From Strongylocentrotus purpuratus (Eukaryota; Echinodermata; Echinoidea; Camarodonta; Strongylocentrotidae): a DNA stretch of 64,000 nucleotides. Position numbers and translations under genes: made by a program. The DNA is taken from contig NW_022145599.1 of the NCBI RefSeq assembly GCF_000002235.5, positions 21,834,155 through 21,898,154 of the forward strand, in the 5' to 3' direction. The notes under the pieces were generated by a model. It made no database searches. It was given only the letters and a program-made list of their open reading frames with translations, and was not told where the DNA came from. The first letter of the stretch is position 1. Each line of letters opens with the position of its first letter. Positions 35,567 through 47,394 of the stretch are shown in pieces.

Positions 35567-35940
35567 TTAAAGATAAAGGTGAGTTCTGGTTAAAAAAGAA
35601 AATGAATTCTCACAGAATCAAATGAAACTTACACTGAATGTTCAAGATTACAAATAAATGTCATTTGCCAAACAATTTTGGTAAAAAATGTATACTGGCT
35701 GAGTAATGAGCATAGAAAGATTAGGAAATCAAGGTTAGTAGCCCCGACACCATTTGTGTAGTCCCATATACATCTTTCTGCATACAGTGATTGTTATTTA
35801 CCAAGACTGGGCCAAATTTATTATGATTTTGATGACTCCAGAATTTTGCAGTACACACCAATACTTACATGCTATATGATCATTTCACACCTTTTCTTTC
35901 ACAATGCAATCGGATGACCAGAACTCACCTTTATCTTTAA
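35567..35940. mobile_element. TTAA-flanked MITE, copy 4 (unit B only)
   Basis: Bounded by TTAA at 35567-35570 and 35937-35940, with ends AGATAAAGGTGAGTTCTGGT and ACCAGAACTCACCTTTATCT. Units A and C have the uninterrupted TTTCTTAACAAAGAAAC at the corresponding place, so the insertion is younger than the duplication. Confidence 0.75.
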
Positions 35941-38458
35941 ATAAGAAGCCATCACAAAAATTATTGTCATATGAATTATATATGAATCTATAATTCTTTA
36001 CAAAAGGCTAACACATCTTCTGCTTCAATTCTTTAGAATCTGGTGCTTAATAAAGAAACAATCAAACAATAATATCATTGTCATATGACAGCACTCCACA
36101 ATTCTATACAAGGTTAAAACATCAATTAATTGATAGCAGTAGTCTTTTTAGTTTCGATTTCTTAACAAAGAAACAGTCACAAAATTGTATGACAACTCTT
36201 CATAATTCTTTACAAGGCTAACACATCTTCTGCTTCAATGATTTAGAATCTGGTGTTAAAAAAAACGTGTGGAAAACAATGGCATACATGTCGTAAAAGC
36301 TGCCGATCAACCAATCAGATATCTTGAATAAATGGGTTGAGGTTTCATATATTGCTATGTAGTACCACCGTACATTAATTTTCCACAAAACTGCAATTAA
36401 AACGATTCATCGAAAGTTGCTGATTGAATCATGTTGTATTAAAATTCCCTTGTCCGGCTCGTTGGCTCAGTGGTTTTTCCGTTCGATATATCATTTTCGT
36501 CTCAAGGATTATTACCAAATTTGTATACTTCTCCTTCGCGATCGACTTTCTCGGATTACGTGGCCCTTTAGTCAATGGTGAGCTTCATTTTGACATTAAG
36601 ACCATCAATGTATTTGATATGCACTAATTATCCGTGTGTACTCCGGTGTATAGTTGTAATTGGTTGTTTATGTTGTAATTGTTCCGCTATTAGCTATATC
36701 GTTAAATAATACAGCACAGATATTAAATTGAATTGAATATATTTTCTTCTGCAAAACATACAGATCAAATTTCATGTCAGTGATACAACATATACAAAAT
36801 ATAATAGAAATGTTGACGTTAAAACAAAATGTAATCGATAACACACTATTAAGAAATATTCATTAATAAATCTGCAGAAGAAGAAGGGCAATCACAATAA
36901 GCGTTCGCTTCAAAGCCTGATAGCCCTGGGTGGGGTGGATGATTACAAGAATTAAAAGAAATGATGATGGTGTTGATGATGGTGATGATGTTGATGAGAA
37001 TGATGATGAGAATGAAAATGAACACATGTTTATTTGAATATGCCTGACACATAAAAACTTATAGTATACAGGAGTTATAAAATAACGTGATGGGTGTTTA
37101 TAGAAATCTGGAAAGAATATTTAATATTTAATCAGCCCTGGGAAAAGATCAAACAATGTACCCTGACATAAATGCTTTCTTCGTATTTAATTTAAATGAA
37201 TTTAAGGTTTAACATGTTTCAATTGATTGCATTTTTTCTACGTAACACATTTATGTAATTAAAGCACCCTTTCCCCGATACATAATATATTCATGAACGC
37301 AAACCTGGAGTTGTCAATGATCGAATGGCATATCAAAGCCAAACTTAATTTATTCTTAGAAACGGAAAGCATTTAAAGACTTTTAAAGAAAATCAACAGT
37401 TTCTGTATATGAATTCATAAAGATATATGTTGATAACATTTAGAACAATGGAGGGCAGAGTTTGAGGTATGAACAATAAGGTGGGACATATTTGCTAAAT
37501 GTTGTCAGGATCTATTGTTTTGTAACCCACATTTTCACCTCTATGATAAAAACCGACAGCAAGCAAAATGTTAACTCTTGCTCAATTTTCTAAATTTTCT
37601 TAATCAGACGTTCTTACAGTTACATTAGTATGCCCATCCAAATGTGAAAGTTCAAAAACACAATTGATCGTGATTGATGTTGGCTGAGTATTATTTTTCC
37701 CTTTAATTTGATATATATATATATATATTGTCATATTTTAATGGCAGTTTATATGAAAATGTTGAACAATAAAGAGTACCCACGTTCTATTTTTGCTAAG
37801 TGTATCCTTAGTTCCGTGTTAGCATTGATTTCTGCATTCAGAAAATATGCTCTTCTGTCTGTAGAACGGTAAATAAATTTATTTAGGTCATTACTCTTGA
37901 GGAGTACAGTTTGGGAGTTTAACCTGTCATGCAAATCCACAAGGCATTATCAAAACGAACGCCGATCAAAAAGAGGAGACACAGGAGTCGTGAGCCTCTT
38001 TTATTTTTCTTTTTCTTTAAGGGGAATCATAACATAAATATATATGGTTATTCGGGCGCCCCCGGATCAAGTAGAGTCCAGCTACGACAGCATGCATCTA
38101 TACGTTTTGTTTAGGCACCAGAGCGCTCCACCTCCGTTTTAAAATTCTAGGTAATACTAGTAACCCATTATAGACTAGATTTTGAACCTTGTCTTAAAAC
38201 AGCCCCAAAGATATGCTAGAAATTACGCGAAACACAACTTAAAGGGGAAGTCCATTCTGATATTAAGTTGGTTATAATAGAAGCAGGAAAATGAAATAAA
38301 CAGGTCAGTAAGTGAAAGTTTAAGGAAAAACCGATTATAAATAAGACAGTTATGAATTTTTGAAGGTGTGATCGATCAAACACAAAATGGTAACAACGTG
38401 TCGTATCTTGTGAGTTCCCTTCCTGTTTGCCCAGTACTACAAGAATTCAAAACATAAT

Positions 38459-40289
38459 GGCCCCTATTATGAAGTCAGGTTTAGTTAAGCCCAGGTTTAA
38501 CTTTAAACCAGGGTTTAACCAAACCAGACTTCAGGTGTATTAAAGTATCATTTCAGTTTCTGAAAGCCAGGTTAAGTTAAACCCGGGTTTAAGTCTAGTC
38601 TAAACCCAAGTTAAGCCAATGTTTAAATACCATGGAGAAGTAGTCTGCTTCTAGTGCACATGCTCAGTACAGCTCACCCATTTCCAGGGCAGCTGCTAGC
38701 TAGATTTCGTGCTACAAATGTAATAATTTCAATTCAAAATATCTGACACAAAAAATCTCTTTCGAAGCAACCTTTGAACGTTATGGCGTGATTCTTTGTT
38801 ATATTAACCATTTGCTGTATTGTAAAACTGCTGAAAAAGTCTGAATCGAGGTGAAATTGGTCTTAATGAATAAATAAATAATCAATAAAAAAAAAAATCG
38901 GTAATTCTACAATTTCTGCCAAGATTAGTCAAAACTTCCAGAACATCCTAAAATGTTCTATATAAGATTAAAATGACTAAGTAGGATACTTAAAATGATT
39001 AAATATACCTTCTTGATGCAGAGTAACTAGTTCAAGGTCAAAATTGGAGCTCATTTTACGAAATTTTAGGCGTTGCTTCTATATCGAACCGTTTTCACGT
39101 AAGTACGGCGGCCGAGATATAATATGTGAAGGTATCGCGATCCACTTCTCGGCCGCCGTGCGCGCGTTCGTACCCGAACACACGGTTAGAAAACGGATTG
39201 CATTGTCCTTAAACAAACGCCTAAATTTCACCCAAATGAGCTCCGATGTTGACTTTACACTAGTTATTGTGCATCAGGAAGATATTTTGATCATTTTTAG
39301 CTTCTCTTTTTAATAGTAATTTCAATCTTATTTAGGGTCAGTCTTGAGCATTTTAAGATGTTTTGGAAGTTTTGACTAGCCTAGGCTAGAGTATAGACTA
39401 GGCCTGGGCTTAGAAATAGATGATATTATTGATAGATCTACAAGCGAATTCTAGACCTAATCTGGACAGAAATTGTATAATTACCCAGAACTCTACTAGA
39501 GTTCCGGCTTAATACGCTCGTTGGCTCTTAATTGATCCATGGTTACCTTATAAATATAAATCTAGATCTACATGATTTTACTCTGAACTCTTATCCAACC
39601 TTTACGATTTAATTTTAACTAGCATTTGTTTACATCGTTGGCTAACGATGTGACAAATGCATTCACAGCTTCAAACTACGTAAACATTACGTCAAACTAG
39701 AGGTATGGGGCTACTAAATTTGTATTCCTCTGCAACAAAGTGATACGTGTCGATTTACTTTGGCAACTTTTTTGTTTGAAGGATTGTCGGGCGCTAGTTC
39801 AGAAGTCTATCCAAAATTTGACCCGTAACTCAGGCATGGAAAGGCAGCCGCACGCGATTTGTGTGCTGTATCTGGAATCAGCTAGCTAGCTGGTCTGTAC
39901 ATCGCTGTTTGTTTGGTAAAACGACAGCGATGCAAAATATTCTCGTCACCGTATATGTTGAAGGGATTTTTTCTTTCAACAAGAGGTCTCTCGGGTCTAA
40001 TCATGTGCAGTAACTGGTCGTAATGGTGTCTTCTTCTCTGAATATTTAACACATACACCATTGCGAAAAATAGTTAGACCTGACTTAAGCCAGACTTAAA
40101 CTAGGTGTGCCCAAGGTTTAAATATCTGTACAATTTATACAATGTTAGACCAGACTTAAACCTAGGTTTAAGTTAAACCTGAGTTTAGAAACGTAATGTT
40201 AAACGTAGGTTTAAAACTGAGAGTTATGCGAGACTTAGACTAGACTTAAACCTAGGCTCAAAGTTAAACCTAACTTCAGAATACGGGCC
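38459..40289. mobile_element. 1.8-kb non-autonomous DNA transposon with GTTTAA-rich arms (unit B only)
   Basis: Left end GGCCCCTATTATGAAGTCAG and right end (reverse complement GGCCCGTATTCTGAAGTTAG) are inverted repeats. Both arms continue with many AGGTTTAA/TTAAACCT words over about 150-200 bp. Unit C gives the empty site (CAAAACATTATGTTTTCCCC at about 62499). The target duplication is unclear (2-3 bp at most). A second palindrome is nested inside at 38922-39382. Confidence 0.7.
38922..39382. mobile_element. Palindromic MITE nested in the 1.8-kb element
   Basis: Left arm AGATTAGTCAAAACTTCCAG and right arm (reverse complement AGGCTAGTCAAAACTTCCAA) extend about 200 bp inward on each side and converge on a CGGCGGCCGAGA / TCTCGGCCGCCG stem near 39100-39163. 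An 89-codon frame inside is a by-product of the arm sequence. Confidence 0.65.
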
Positions 40290-40421
40290 TATGCGTTCCC
40301 TTTAATAAGTGAGACTGGTCGGATCGCAGTTTTACACACTCAGAAATAAGGGGCAATTGGGGTGCAGATTTGCATCCACCCACGCGTATATGGCAGAGGG
40401 TGCTGCTATTGTAGCAGACTA

Positions 40422-41970
40422 CACTGTAAAAAAGAATTTGTTCATTGGTAATTTTTACGTATTTTTTCCCTGTAGAATTTACTTGAAAACATTAGTTTTG
40501 CCACTTACGCACTAAATTTAAGTCTTGCTAACTCAAACTTTCAATTTAGTAGAACATACGTGGAATATTTAAGTAAAATCAAATACATAAGAACTTTAGG
40601 TAATTTCAGCTTGTATTAATTTAGTAATTTTAACTCAAAATCAGAAATTATACGTATTACTCAAACAATTTATGTTGATTATTCTTATCTTTTTAAAGTA
40701 AAGACCGATGCAGTGCGTAATAGAAATATTTACATAATTTATGAATATTCATTAAGACCAAATTAAACTCTTTTTTAAATAAAACAATTTTTTTTTGTGG
40801 TTGAATGAAAATTTAAGGACTTTAAAACATTTACTAATTCATTTAACATGGCTAAGCAAAGACAAGACAATTTTTAATTGTTACCCAGTTCAAAACAAAT
40901 CAAAACTTGACATTTCAGGAAATTGTCAACCAATTTTCCTTTTAAGATGCTACGATCAAGTATACATAAAATTTGGAGCCTTTCAATATGTGTCGAATTG
41001 AAGCGTATGTAATAGTTTGTGATGGTGGTAGATATATATATATATATACGGTTAAATCTAAAAAGAAGTAGTGTTAGTGATTAGTGATTAATCTTAAATA
41101 GAAGTAGTGAATGATTAGTGGATGTTACTTGTTAGATTAGATGGGTACCAAATCGTGCAATATGTAATCCTATCATAGCTTTTTTTTAATTATCTAAAAT
41201 GATTACAATACTTAAATTATTTACGTTAATGTAACTCGATTTAACTGAGTAAAAAAATTATTCAGCAAAATAAGTAAATTCTACTTAAGATGCCGTAGGT
41301 AATATTTACTTAATAAAAATAAGGCAATTCTTTTCCTCAATTTTATTGCGTTATTTCGACTATTGTATTGTATTGTATTATTTATTCGGCACTTTCAAGA
41401 AATATAACAATTTAACAATATAAACATGGTAAATACAAAATTGGAATGACAAAAAATGTGCAAATACAAATTTTTGTAGCAATATTCTGAGTGCAAAAGA
41501 TGGCGGCCAGGGAAGAAGAGAGCAAACTTAATTACTGTAACCGTGAAGGTCCCTCCGCTCAACCAACTGATGCACTCAGAAGACTGGTAAAAATATAGCA
41601 TAAGGACAAATAAGACAGTAACAAATCAAGGATAAACAATAAAAATATAAAGAAAGGCGAGGCACGAGCATATGTAACGCCAACCTAGAAATTATAGATA
41701 ACATATTACAAATTTGCAATTTCAATAACATATTACAAATGTACAATTTCAATAACATAATAGCATTGACTCTCCATAGAAATATAATGTAACTAGCATG
41801 TTCAGTATTTATACTGGGGTTTTCTTTACCTGATTAAATGCTATCAAAGTATTACATGTATATTAAATAACTTTAAAATAAAATGAAACTATTATCCGGA
41901 CTTATGACACATATCTGGTTGATCACATATTATATAAATGAAATTGAAAAACTATTATTTTTTTACAGTG
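40422..41970. mobile_element. Tc1/mariner-like non-autonomous element at a TA site (unit B only)
   Basis: Ends CACTGTAAAAAAGAATTTG and TATTTTTTTACAGTG are inverted repeats flanked by TA (40420-40421 and 41971-41972). Unit C shows the empty site: GCAAACTACACGATCCGATC (about 62627). About 1.55 kb, AT-rich, no transposase. It contains a nested retroposon tail near 41364-41600 and a short tandem repeat of AACATATTACAAATNTNCAATTTCAAT at 41700-41758. Confidence 0.7.
41364..41600 (-). mobile_element. Retroposon 3' end nested in the TA-site element
   Basis: On the minus strand it ends GCCGAATAAATAATACAATA followed by further (ATACA) units, a typical LINE/SINE tail. Body not recognised. Boundaries approximate. 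Confidence 0.4.
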
Positions 41971-42152
41971 TACACGATCCGATCCTACTCGAATTGAGAA
42001 GTGTGCACTGGGGTGTAGGCAAATGTGACTTTGACAGATAAATTATCTTGTCTTATAATGCTGCCTACAATGAATCATATCCTTTCATACCAGCATATAT
42101 TTAATCAGTATTTCCTTCTTTTTTTTTTCATGCTGTGCATTTCCGTAAATGG

Positions 42153-42697
42153 TCCACATTATTTTAAAGTCTGTTTGGAGCCAGAAAGACTCATAATTAA
42201 AAAAAATCATAATAACTCATAATAGTAGGGCAGTCGATTAGGCTCTCAGGACAAACAAGAAAACAATCCACTCCACCCACTCTTCGAACAACAGCCAGTG
42301 GGCAAGCGGCTCAAATCCAGACACAGCTTTCTGCACTCGGTAGAGCCTCTTAATACTAGCCCTCACAACCAAAGGATGACTTTGTGGTCTAACCACCTTC
42401 AGACCACTCCACATAAACTCTCCCTCAGCCCGAAGGAATCCCTCGCAACCGGCTCCAGTGAGACTTGGCCTACCTGGCTTAGCCTCAACCGCCTAAGAAC
42501 TGGCTACGGTCGATGCAGAGTCCTAATGCAGAGGTGGGGTCTAGGAGACGAACAAACGGCATGTGAATGCGGCCAGGAACAGACAATGGAACACCTGCTA
42601 GTCTGAGAGCTAACCGACTGCCCTACTATTATGAGTTATTATGATTTTTTTTAATTATGAGTCTTTCTGGCTCCAAACAGACTTTAAAATAATCGAG
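42153..42697. repeat. Inverted repeat of host flank around a LINE piece
   Basis: The arm 42153-42249 (ATTATTTTAAAGTCTGTTTG ... GGGCAGTCGATTAGGCTCTC) is repeated inversely at 42603-42697. Between them lies a 353-bp LINE segment identical to 43171-43523. The flank occurs once, uninserted, in unit C (63160-63250), so the inverted copy was made during the LINE insertion. Confidence 0.85.
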
Positions 42698-43639
42698 AGC
42701 TGAGAGCTAACCCTGATAAAACTCAGATAAGCGCATTCCACCTCAAGAACAGGGATGCCAACCATCAACTAAGGATCAGCTGGTATGGGAAAAGGCTGAA
42801 GCACACTCCCAACCCAGTCTACTTAGGCGTCACACTCGATCGCTCCCTTACCTACAAGAACCACATTGCCAACACAAAGGCAAAAGTTGGAGCCCGCAAC
42901 AGCATCCTCAAGAAGCTAGCCAACACCAACTGGGGGACTGATGCCAGAACAATCCGGACGACAGCCCTCGCGCTTTGCTTCTCTGCTGCGGAGTATGCAT
43001 CACCAGTATGGAGTAGGTCGGTCCATGCACCCAAGATTGACCCAGCTCTAAATTCATCTTGCAGAGCGATCACTGGATGCCTAAGGCCAACTAAAGTAGA
43101 AGACATCTACCTGCTCTGCGGTATTGCCCCTCCACACGTCAGAAGGTTGGTCTTGTCCCAGAAAGAAAAGGACAAACAAGAAAACAATCCACTCCACCCA
43201 CTCTTCGAACAACAGCCAGTGGGCAAGCGGCTCAAATCCAGACACAGCTTTCTGCACTCGGTAGAGCCTCTTAATACTAGCCCTCACAACCAAAGGATGA
43301 CTTTGTGGTCTAACCACCTTCAGACCACTCCACATAAACTCTCCCTCAGCCCGAAGGAATCCCTCGCAACCGGCTCCAGTGAGACTTGGCCTACCTGGCT
43401 TAGCCTCAACCGCCTAAGAACTGGCTACGGTCGATGCAGAGTCCTAATGCAGAGGTGGGGTCTAGGAGACGAACAAACGGCATGTGAATGCGGCCAGGAA
43501 CAGACAATGGAACACCTGCTAGTCTGCCCACTCCTGCCAGAGCCATGCACCCAAGATGACCTGGAAGCCTTTAATTGCCGTGCTAAAGCCTGTGTGGACC
43601 ACTGGACGGGACTTGTGTAGTGACTCGATAAGAAGAAGA
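42243..43639 (+). mobile_element. 5'-truncated, rearranged LINE insertion (C-terminal RT/zinc-knuckle part)
   Basis: Flanked by the 11-bp target duplication AGTCGATTAGG (42232-42242 and 43640-43650); unit C has the empty site. From 42700 to 43620 the plus strand is one open frame ending in TAG. It carries YLGVTLDRSLTYKNHI, FSAAEYASPVWSRSVHAPKI, CRAITGCLRPT and LRTGYGRCRVLMQRWG, then the Cys/His knuckle CECGQEQTMEHLLVCP. These belong to the RT thumb and C-terminal region of a non-LTR retrotransposon. The 3' tail is (GAA)n. A second piece (42250-42602) duplicates part of the coding region. No start, endonuclease or RT core is present. The clade (jockey/CR1-like) is uncertain. Confidence 0.85.
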
Positions 43640-43650
43640 AGTCGATTAGG

Positions 43651-44266
43651 CCTATTGCATGTCCGCTTTCATCATGTTCATTTTTACAGGTAGGAATTCT
43701 CAAGCAACATCTTATCATATGAATACTTAAACATGTTCTCCCAAGCTGATAGTAGATTTTGTTTTCAAAATCTTGGCGGATTCATCGAGGGGACATCCAT
43801 GCCAAGTCAAGCTTTCCTGCCATTTGCGTATTTTGAATTAAGGAAAAAAGGCTGCTTCTGTATCTTTGGGCTAGGACGGGATTCAGAAATAGTCCATCAT
43901 TCGTTATAGAGCAATTACTAAGATAGTTTCTAACTCTATATCATAAGATTAATCGAACCACGAAGACATTAGACTCTATATTGTTGTTTAAGGTAGATGA
44001 GAAGATATGATACATTTAAATACTTTCTTCAACAACCCTTTGGCCCTTGCTTTTTCCTACCTTGAATATAATCGTCCACCATGTGCATTACTTTTGCCAA
44101 TAATGATTCAGAAGTGAAATAATTTTTCAGTCACAGGCAACTGTCCACATCTTTGAACGAAGTCATGTTTTTTTAAATATTACAGGGACACATTTGGTTG
44201 ACCCACATTACCTTGAAAATTTGACAGAAATAAAATTGATATCCTTTAAGCTCTGTGTAACTGGTA
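43651..44266. other. Upstream flank of GPCR copy B
   Basis: Shared with the flanks of copies A (about 25757-26225) and C (about 63360-63804), for example GGCGGATTCATC and the conserved leader CAGTCACAGGCAACTGTCCA. Likely promoter, leader exon and intron region of the receptor; no specific promoter element could be supported. Confidence 0.4.
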
Positions 44267-44296
44267 TTCGTTCTTTCCTTTGTAAATTCTTTTCAG
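44267..44296 (+). promoter_or_regulatory. Candidate 3' splice site before GPCR copy B
   Basis: TTCGTTCTTTCCTTTGTAAA then TTCTTTTCAG, the same tract and AG as copy A, 29 nt before the ATG. Confidence 0.5.
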
Positions 44297-44325
44297 AAAA
44301 TATTTTAGCTGATCACAGGTTAAAT

Positions 44326-45545
44326 ATGGCAGATGAAAGCACCCTTCCTCCGTCGACCTTTGACACATCACACAGAAGTCTTCAAGGCGCCCATTTTGCT
44401 GTTACCGTTATCATTCTCCTAATAATCAGCATCACAGGAATCATCGGAAACTCCATCGTGATCATCGCCATCGTTCTCTCTCGCAAGCTCAGGTCGACCC
44501 TCAACTGGTTTATCCTAAACCTTGCATGTGCCGATCTGTTGACGTCGATCTGCCTTCTCTTTTATGTTGCAAGTTTGCTGATCAGTCAGTTTGAATGGAC
44601 CATAAACTTTTGGATTTTTGTCATATCGGCCTGTATTGGCGTAAGCCTTTCGACCCATGCTTTCATTGGCTTCACCAGTTGGTATCTCATCACGAGAAAC
44701 CAAGAAAAATTCAAGATAATTTACCAAGCTCGAAATTTATGCCTCATTATTGCATTCATGTGGGTGTTAAACTTCTTCTTTTCCTTCTTAATTGGCGTAC
44801 TAGAAGAAAAATCAGTCTTTCCCTTAGCCTTTTGGATCTTCGGGCATTTTGCAATTGTTGTCACTGTGTACCTGAAACTATGGAGATTCATTGCACACCA
44901 GCGAAGAACCTGAAGCCATCGAAAAAAGTCGACAAAAAAATACAGAATGAAATATGCAAGGACACCTCATGCCCCGATGAAAACACAGTTACACAACAAG
45001 GTGGTTTGGTCAATGAGAATACTGTTTTGAGGGTATCTCATTCGTCCGAGCATTTAGGAAATCAAAACTGCAAACTATCAAAAGGTGAAAAATCTGGTCA
45101 GCTGGAGAACCCTATGCAGGATGCGGATACTTTAACGGTATCCCCATATCTAGAAGAGATAGAAAGCACAGATGGCGGACGTGACATAGGAGCGAGAGAA
45201 GTACCAGCATGTGTCGAGGGATCGGAAACCAAATTAGCTGTCAAGAAACAGACAGAACCTAAAATTGACAAGAAGCTTCTTGCTGTAACCAAGAATCTGT
45301 TGGTAATTCTGGTTGCTTTTGTCATCTGCTTCATTCCCTACGCTGTAAGCCTATGTTTACCGGTATCTTACATCATAGTTTGTTGGCTTGCGACCCTTCT
45401 TTTGTTTAATAGCTGTATTAATCCCATCATCTACGCCACAAGGATACGTGTTTTTAGGGAGGTGATGGTGTGCATCATACGATGTAGACTTGGGAGCATT
45501 CCTATGCCCATCGACTTGGTACGGAAAATGAGAACCACTGGCTAG
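44326..45545 (+). pseudogene. Rhodopsin-type GPCR copy B, broken by one frameshift
   Basis: Paralogue of copy A with the same start (MADESTLPPS) and the same last 33 residues. The first frame covers TM1-TM5 (195 codons) and ends at 44913. The remainder (long loop 3, TM6 with FVICFIPY, TM7 with NSCINPIIYA, C-tail ending RKMRTTG) continues in another frame to 45545. Aligned with copy A, the shift is a single missing base at about 44892-44903, just after FIAH at the TM5/loop 3 border. In addition TM3 ends SWYLI, so the arginine kept in copy A is replaced by leucine. The frameshift makes it a probable pseudogene, or it is an assembly error. TM2-TM3, TM4-TM5 and TM6-TM7 connections are much more diverged from A than the intracellular parts. 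Confidence 0.9.
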
Positions 45546-45857
45546 ATAAATAACTGGAAAACGCCTAGAGAAACTTAAGCAAAGTGTATTAAGTTCCCCA
45601 AAATTATCTGCGGACAATAAGACCCGGTCCATTTAACCATAGAAATAATGGAAGGCGGACAAGTATCCTAAAATTTCCTTGCGGACGATTAAAAACTGGA
45701 AGCTTTACCATTGATAAAAACATCCGGTGAACAAGTTCCGCCAATCCCTCTTCCGCGGGCAATGAAAAGACAGTTATCATGAGCACCTGACCATGAGTAA
45801 CTGTTCCAGATTGTTGACTGTCTTGATGCAATCGCACGGAATAATGTAATAAATTGC

Positions 45858-45863
45858 AATAAA
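45858..45863 (+). other. Candidate polyadenylation signal of GPCR copy B
   Basis: AATAAA in TTGCAATAAAAGTCACT, matching position and context in copy A. Confidence 0.45.
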
Positions 45864-45903
45864 AGTCACTAGATATTAATCGATTACTTGGAACCTCCCA
45901 TCA

Positions 45904-45972
45904 TTGTTGCAGGAACTACACTGGCTCCCAGTTGCTGATAGAATACAATACCGGATACTTGTTCAAAAAATG
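45904..45972 (+). pseudogene. LINE fragment (LHWLPV motif)
   Basis: The plus strand reads LLQELHWLPVADRIQYRILV, the conserved block found downstream of the RT domain in CR1/jockey-like LINEs. It is absent from the matching place in unit A (27870 onward), so it is a small insertion in B. Only about 23 codons survive. Confidence 0.75.
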
Positions 45973-47167
45973 AAGCAATGCTTGTTCTAGTTTTTAAAGA
46001 TAAATAACTGTGTAGCGCGGTAATATTTTCCTATTACGTAATTGTGATATAATGTAGTCTTATACATTGTGAAATTATGAAGAATGAATTATGTTGTATT
46101 TATGTTGGTTTATCAAATGATAATAGTCTTTCTTATGATTATGTTGCATTTTGTATAAAGTAGGAGTATTGAAAAGGCTTTGCTTGTATGTTATGTATAC
46201 GAAACGGAATTGGAGTTGTGAGAAATGAATGACGAGAGTCTTCATGCATGGCTGATTGTTAACGAAACGGAGTCTTTTGTCAAATCTGCTTTTTGCTAAG
46301 GCAGGCACCCAGTGAAAACAAATTCGTTTGTTAAAATTATGAAAATGTAAGGGCTACTTTAAACAAACAGAACTTTGTTATTCCTGGCTCATTTTTCTTG
46401 ATTGAGGTATCATATGAAAGAGCAGAAAATGAACGTTTTAGAAATATGAATTTTTCTTTGAAATTCAGATACCGCTCGCCAAATTACTTTTGGTTTCCTT
46501 CCTTCAAATTGCTTTTAATTTCTCATGCGTGAAATATGCATCACGTGAGTAGCATCAACTGAAAGAGGAGACTCTAAGCTTTCCAAATATGTATCATTCA
46601 TTAATTATGGCTGTGATTAAGTTATGATAAAACATCGATACTTCTCGGTTTCGTATTTTCTGGGACGTATTTTCTATTACTTAAATTATCTCGAGGCACC
46701 CCTAAATTTGTCTTGCGGCACCCCGGTTATAAAAACTGGTCTTGATTTTATGGTAACCCTTTTATAAAAAATTAATTCATCGTATACGTGGAACTTCTTA
46801 TAGCACGAATTGAACTGGTTCCTGAATGTATGAATTTGTGACGAATCAATAAAGCATAGGCCTATTCATAATAAATCTAAGAAATAAGTGATATTATATT
46901 ATTGATCCCTTGAAGAAGAACAAAATCTTGATATTGCAAAATAACATGAATTGCATAACTGAAACTACAACAGAATCCGAATTTTAAATTTATTTTAAAT
47001 GCGTTTGGGCAAACCGAAGTATTACAAAGGCATGTATTTCTTCATGGTTTGAGGCGAATGGAACATTCCCTCTTAAAATTCAATTTAACCAAGTAATGTG
47101 TGTGTGTGACAAGGAAATGCAATTATACTCTTGACCTTAAAGTTGGAATACGTTTTTCTTACCTCCT

Positions 47168-47394
47168 GAGGGGCGGATCTAGGGGGGGGGGTTTTCGGTT
47201 TTAACCCCCCCCCCCCCCTTGGGCGGCCAAGTGAGGAAAAAAAAAAGGGGGGGGGAGGGCAAAAAGAGAAGGAAAAAAAAGGGGGAAAAAAGAAAGAAAG
47301 TAAAACAGTAAAAGTAAAAAACAGATCCATAAAATCCGGGATCCGCCACTGGGTCAACCCCCCCCCCCCTGGCTAACAGCTAGATCTGCCCCTG
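47168..47394. mobile_element. Short hAT-like element with GGGGCGGATCTAG ends
   Basis: Left GAGGGGCGGATCTAG and right CTAGCTAGATCTGCCCCTG-type ends are inverted repeats, with CTCCT on both sides (47163-47167 and 47395-47399). Units A and B lack the insert. The inside is G/C/A homopolymer runs. The 5-bp visible duplication is shorter than usual for hAT, so the class is tentative. Confidence 0.55.

Larger units (their letters stand above)
31298..46420 (+). repeat. Segmental duplication unit B, carrying GPCR copy B
   Basis: Collinear with units A and C: TTCAACCAAGTAATGTGCAC (34685), GGTTTCATATATTGCTATGT (36340), CACCTCTATGATAAAAACCG (37536), GTTTGCCCAGTACTACAA (38426, also 62478 in C), GPCR B and its 3' flank. 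After the gene, 46235-46415 repeats the piece found upstream of GPCR A at 25570-25760 (CATGCATGGCTGAT, CTTTGTTATTCCTGGCTCAT), so the junction with unit C contains a second partial copy. Confidence 0.75.
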
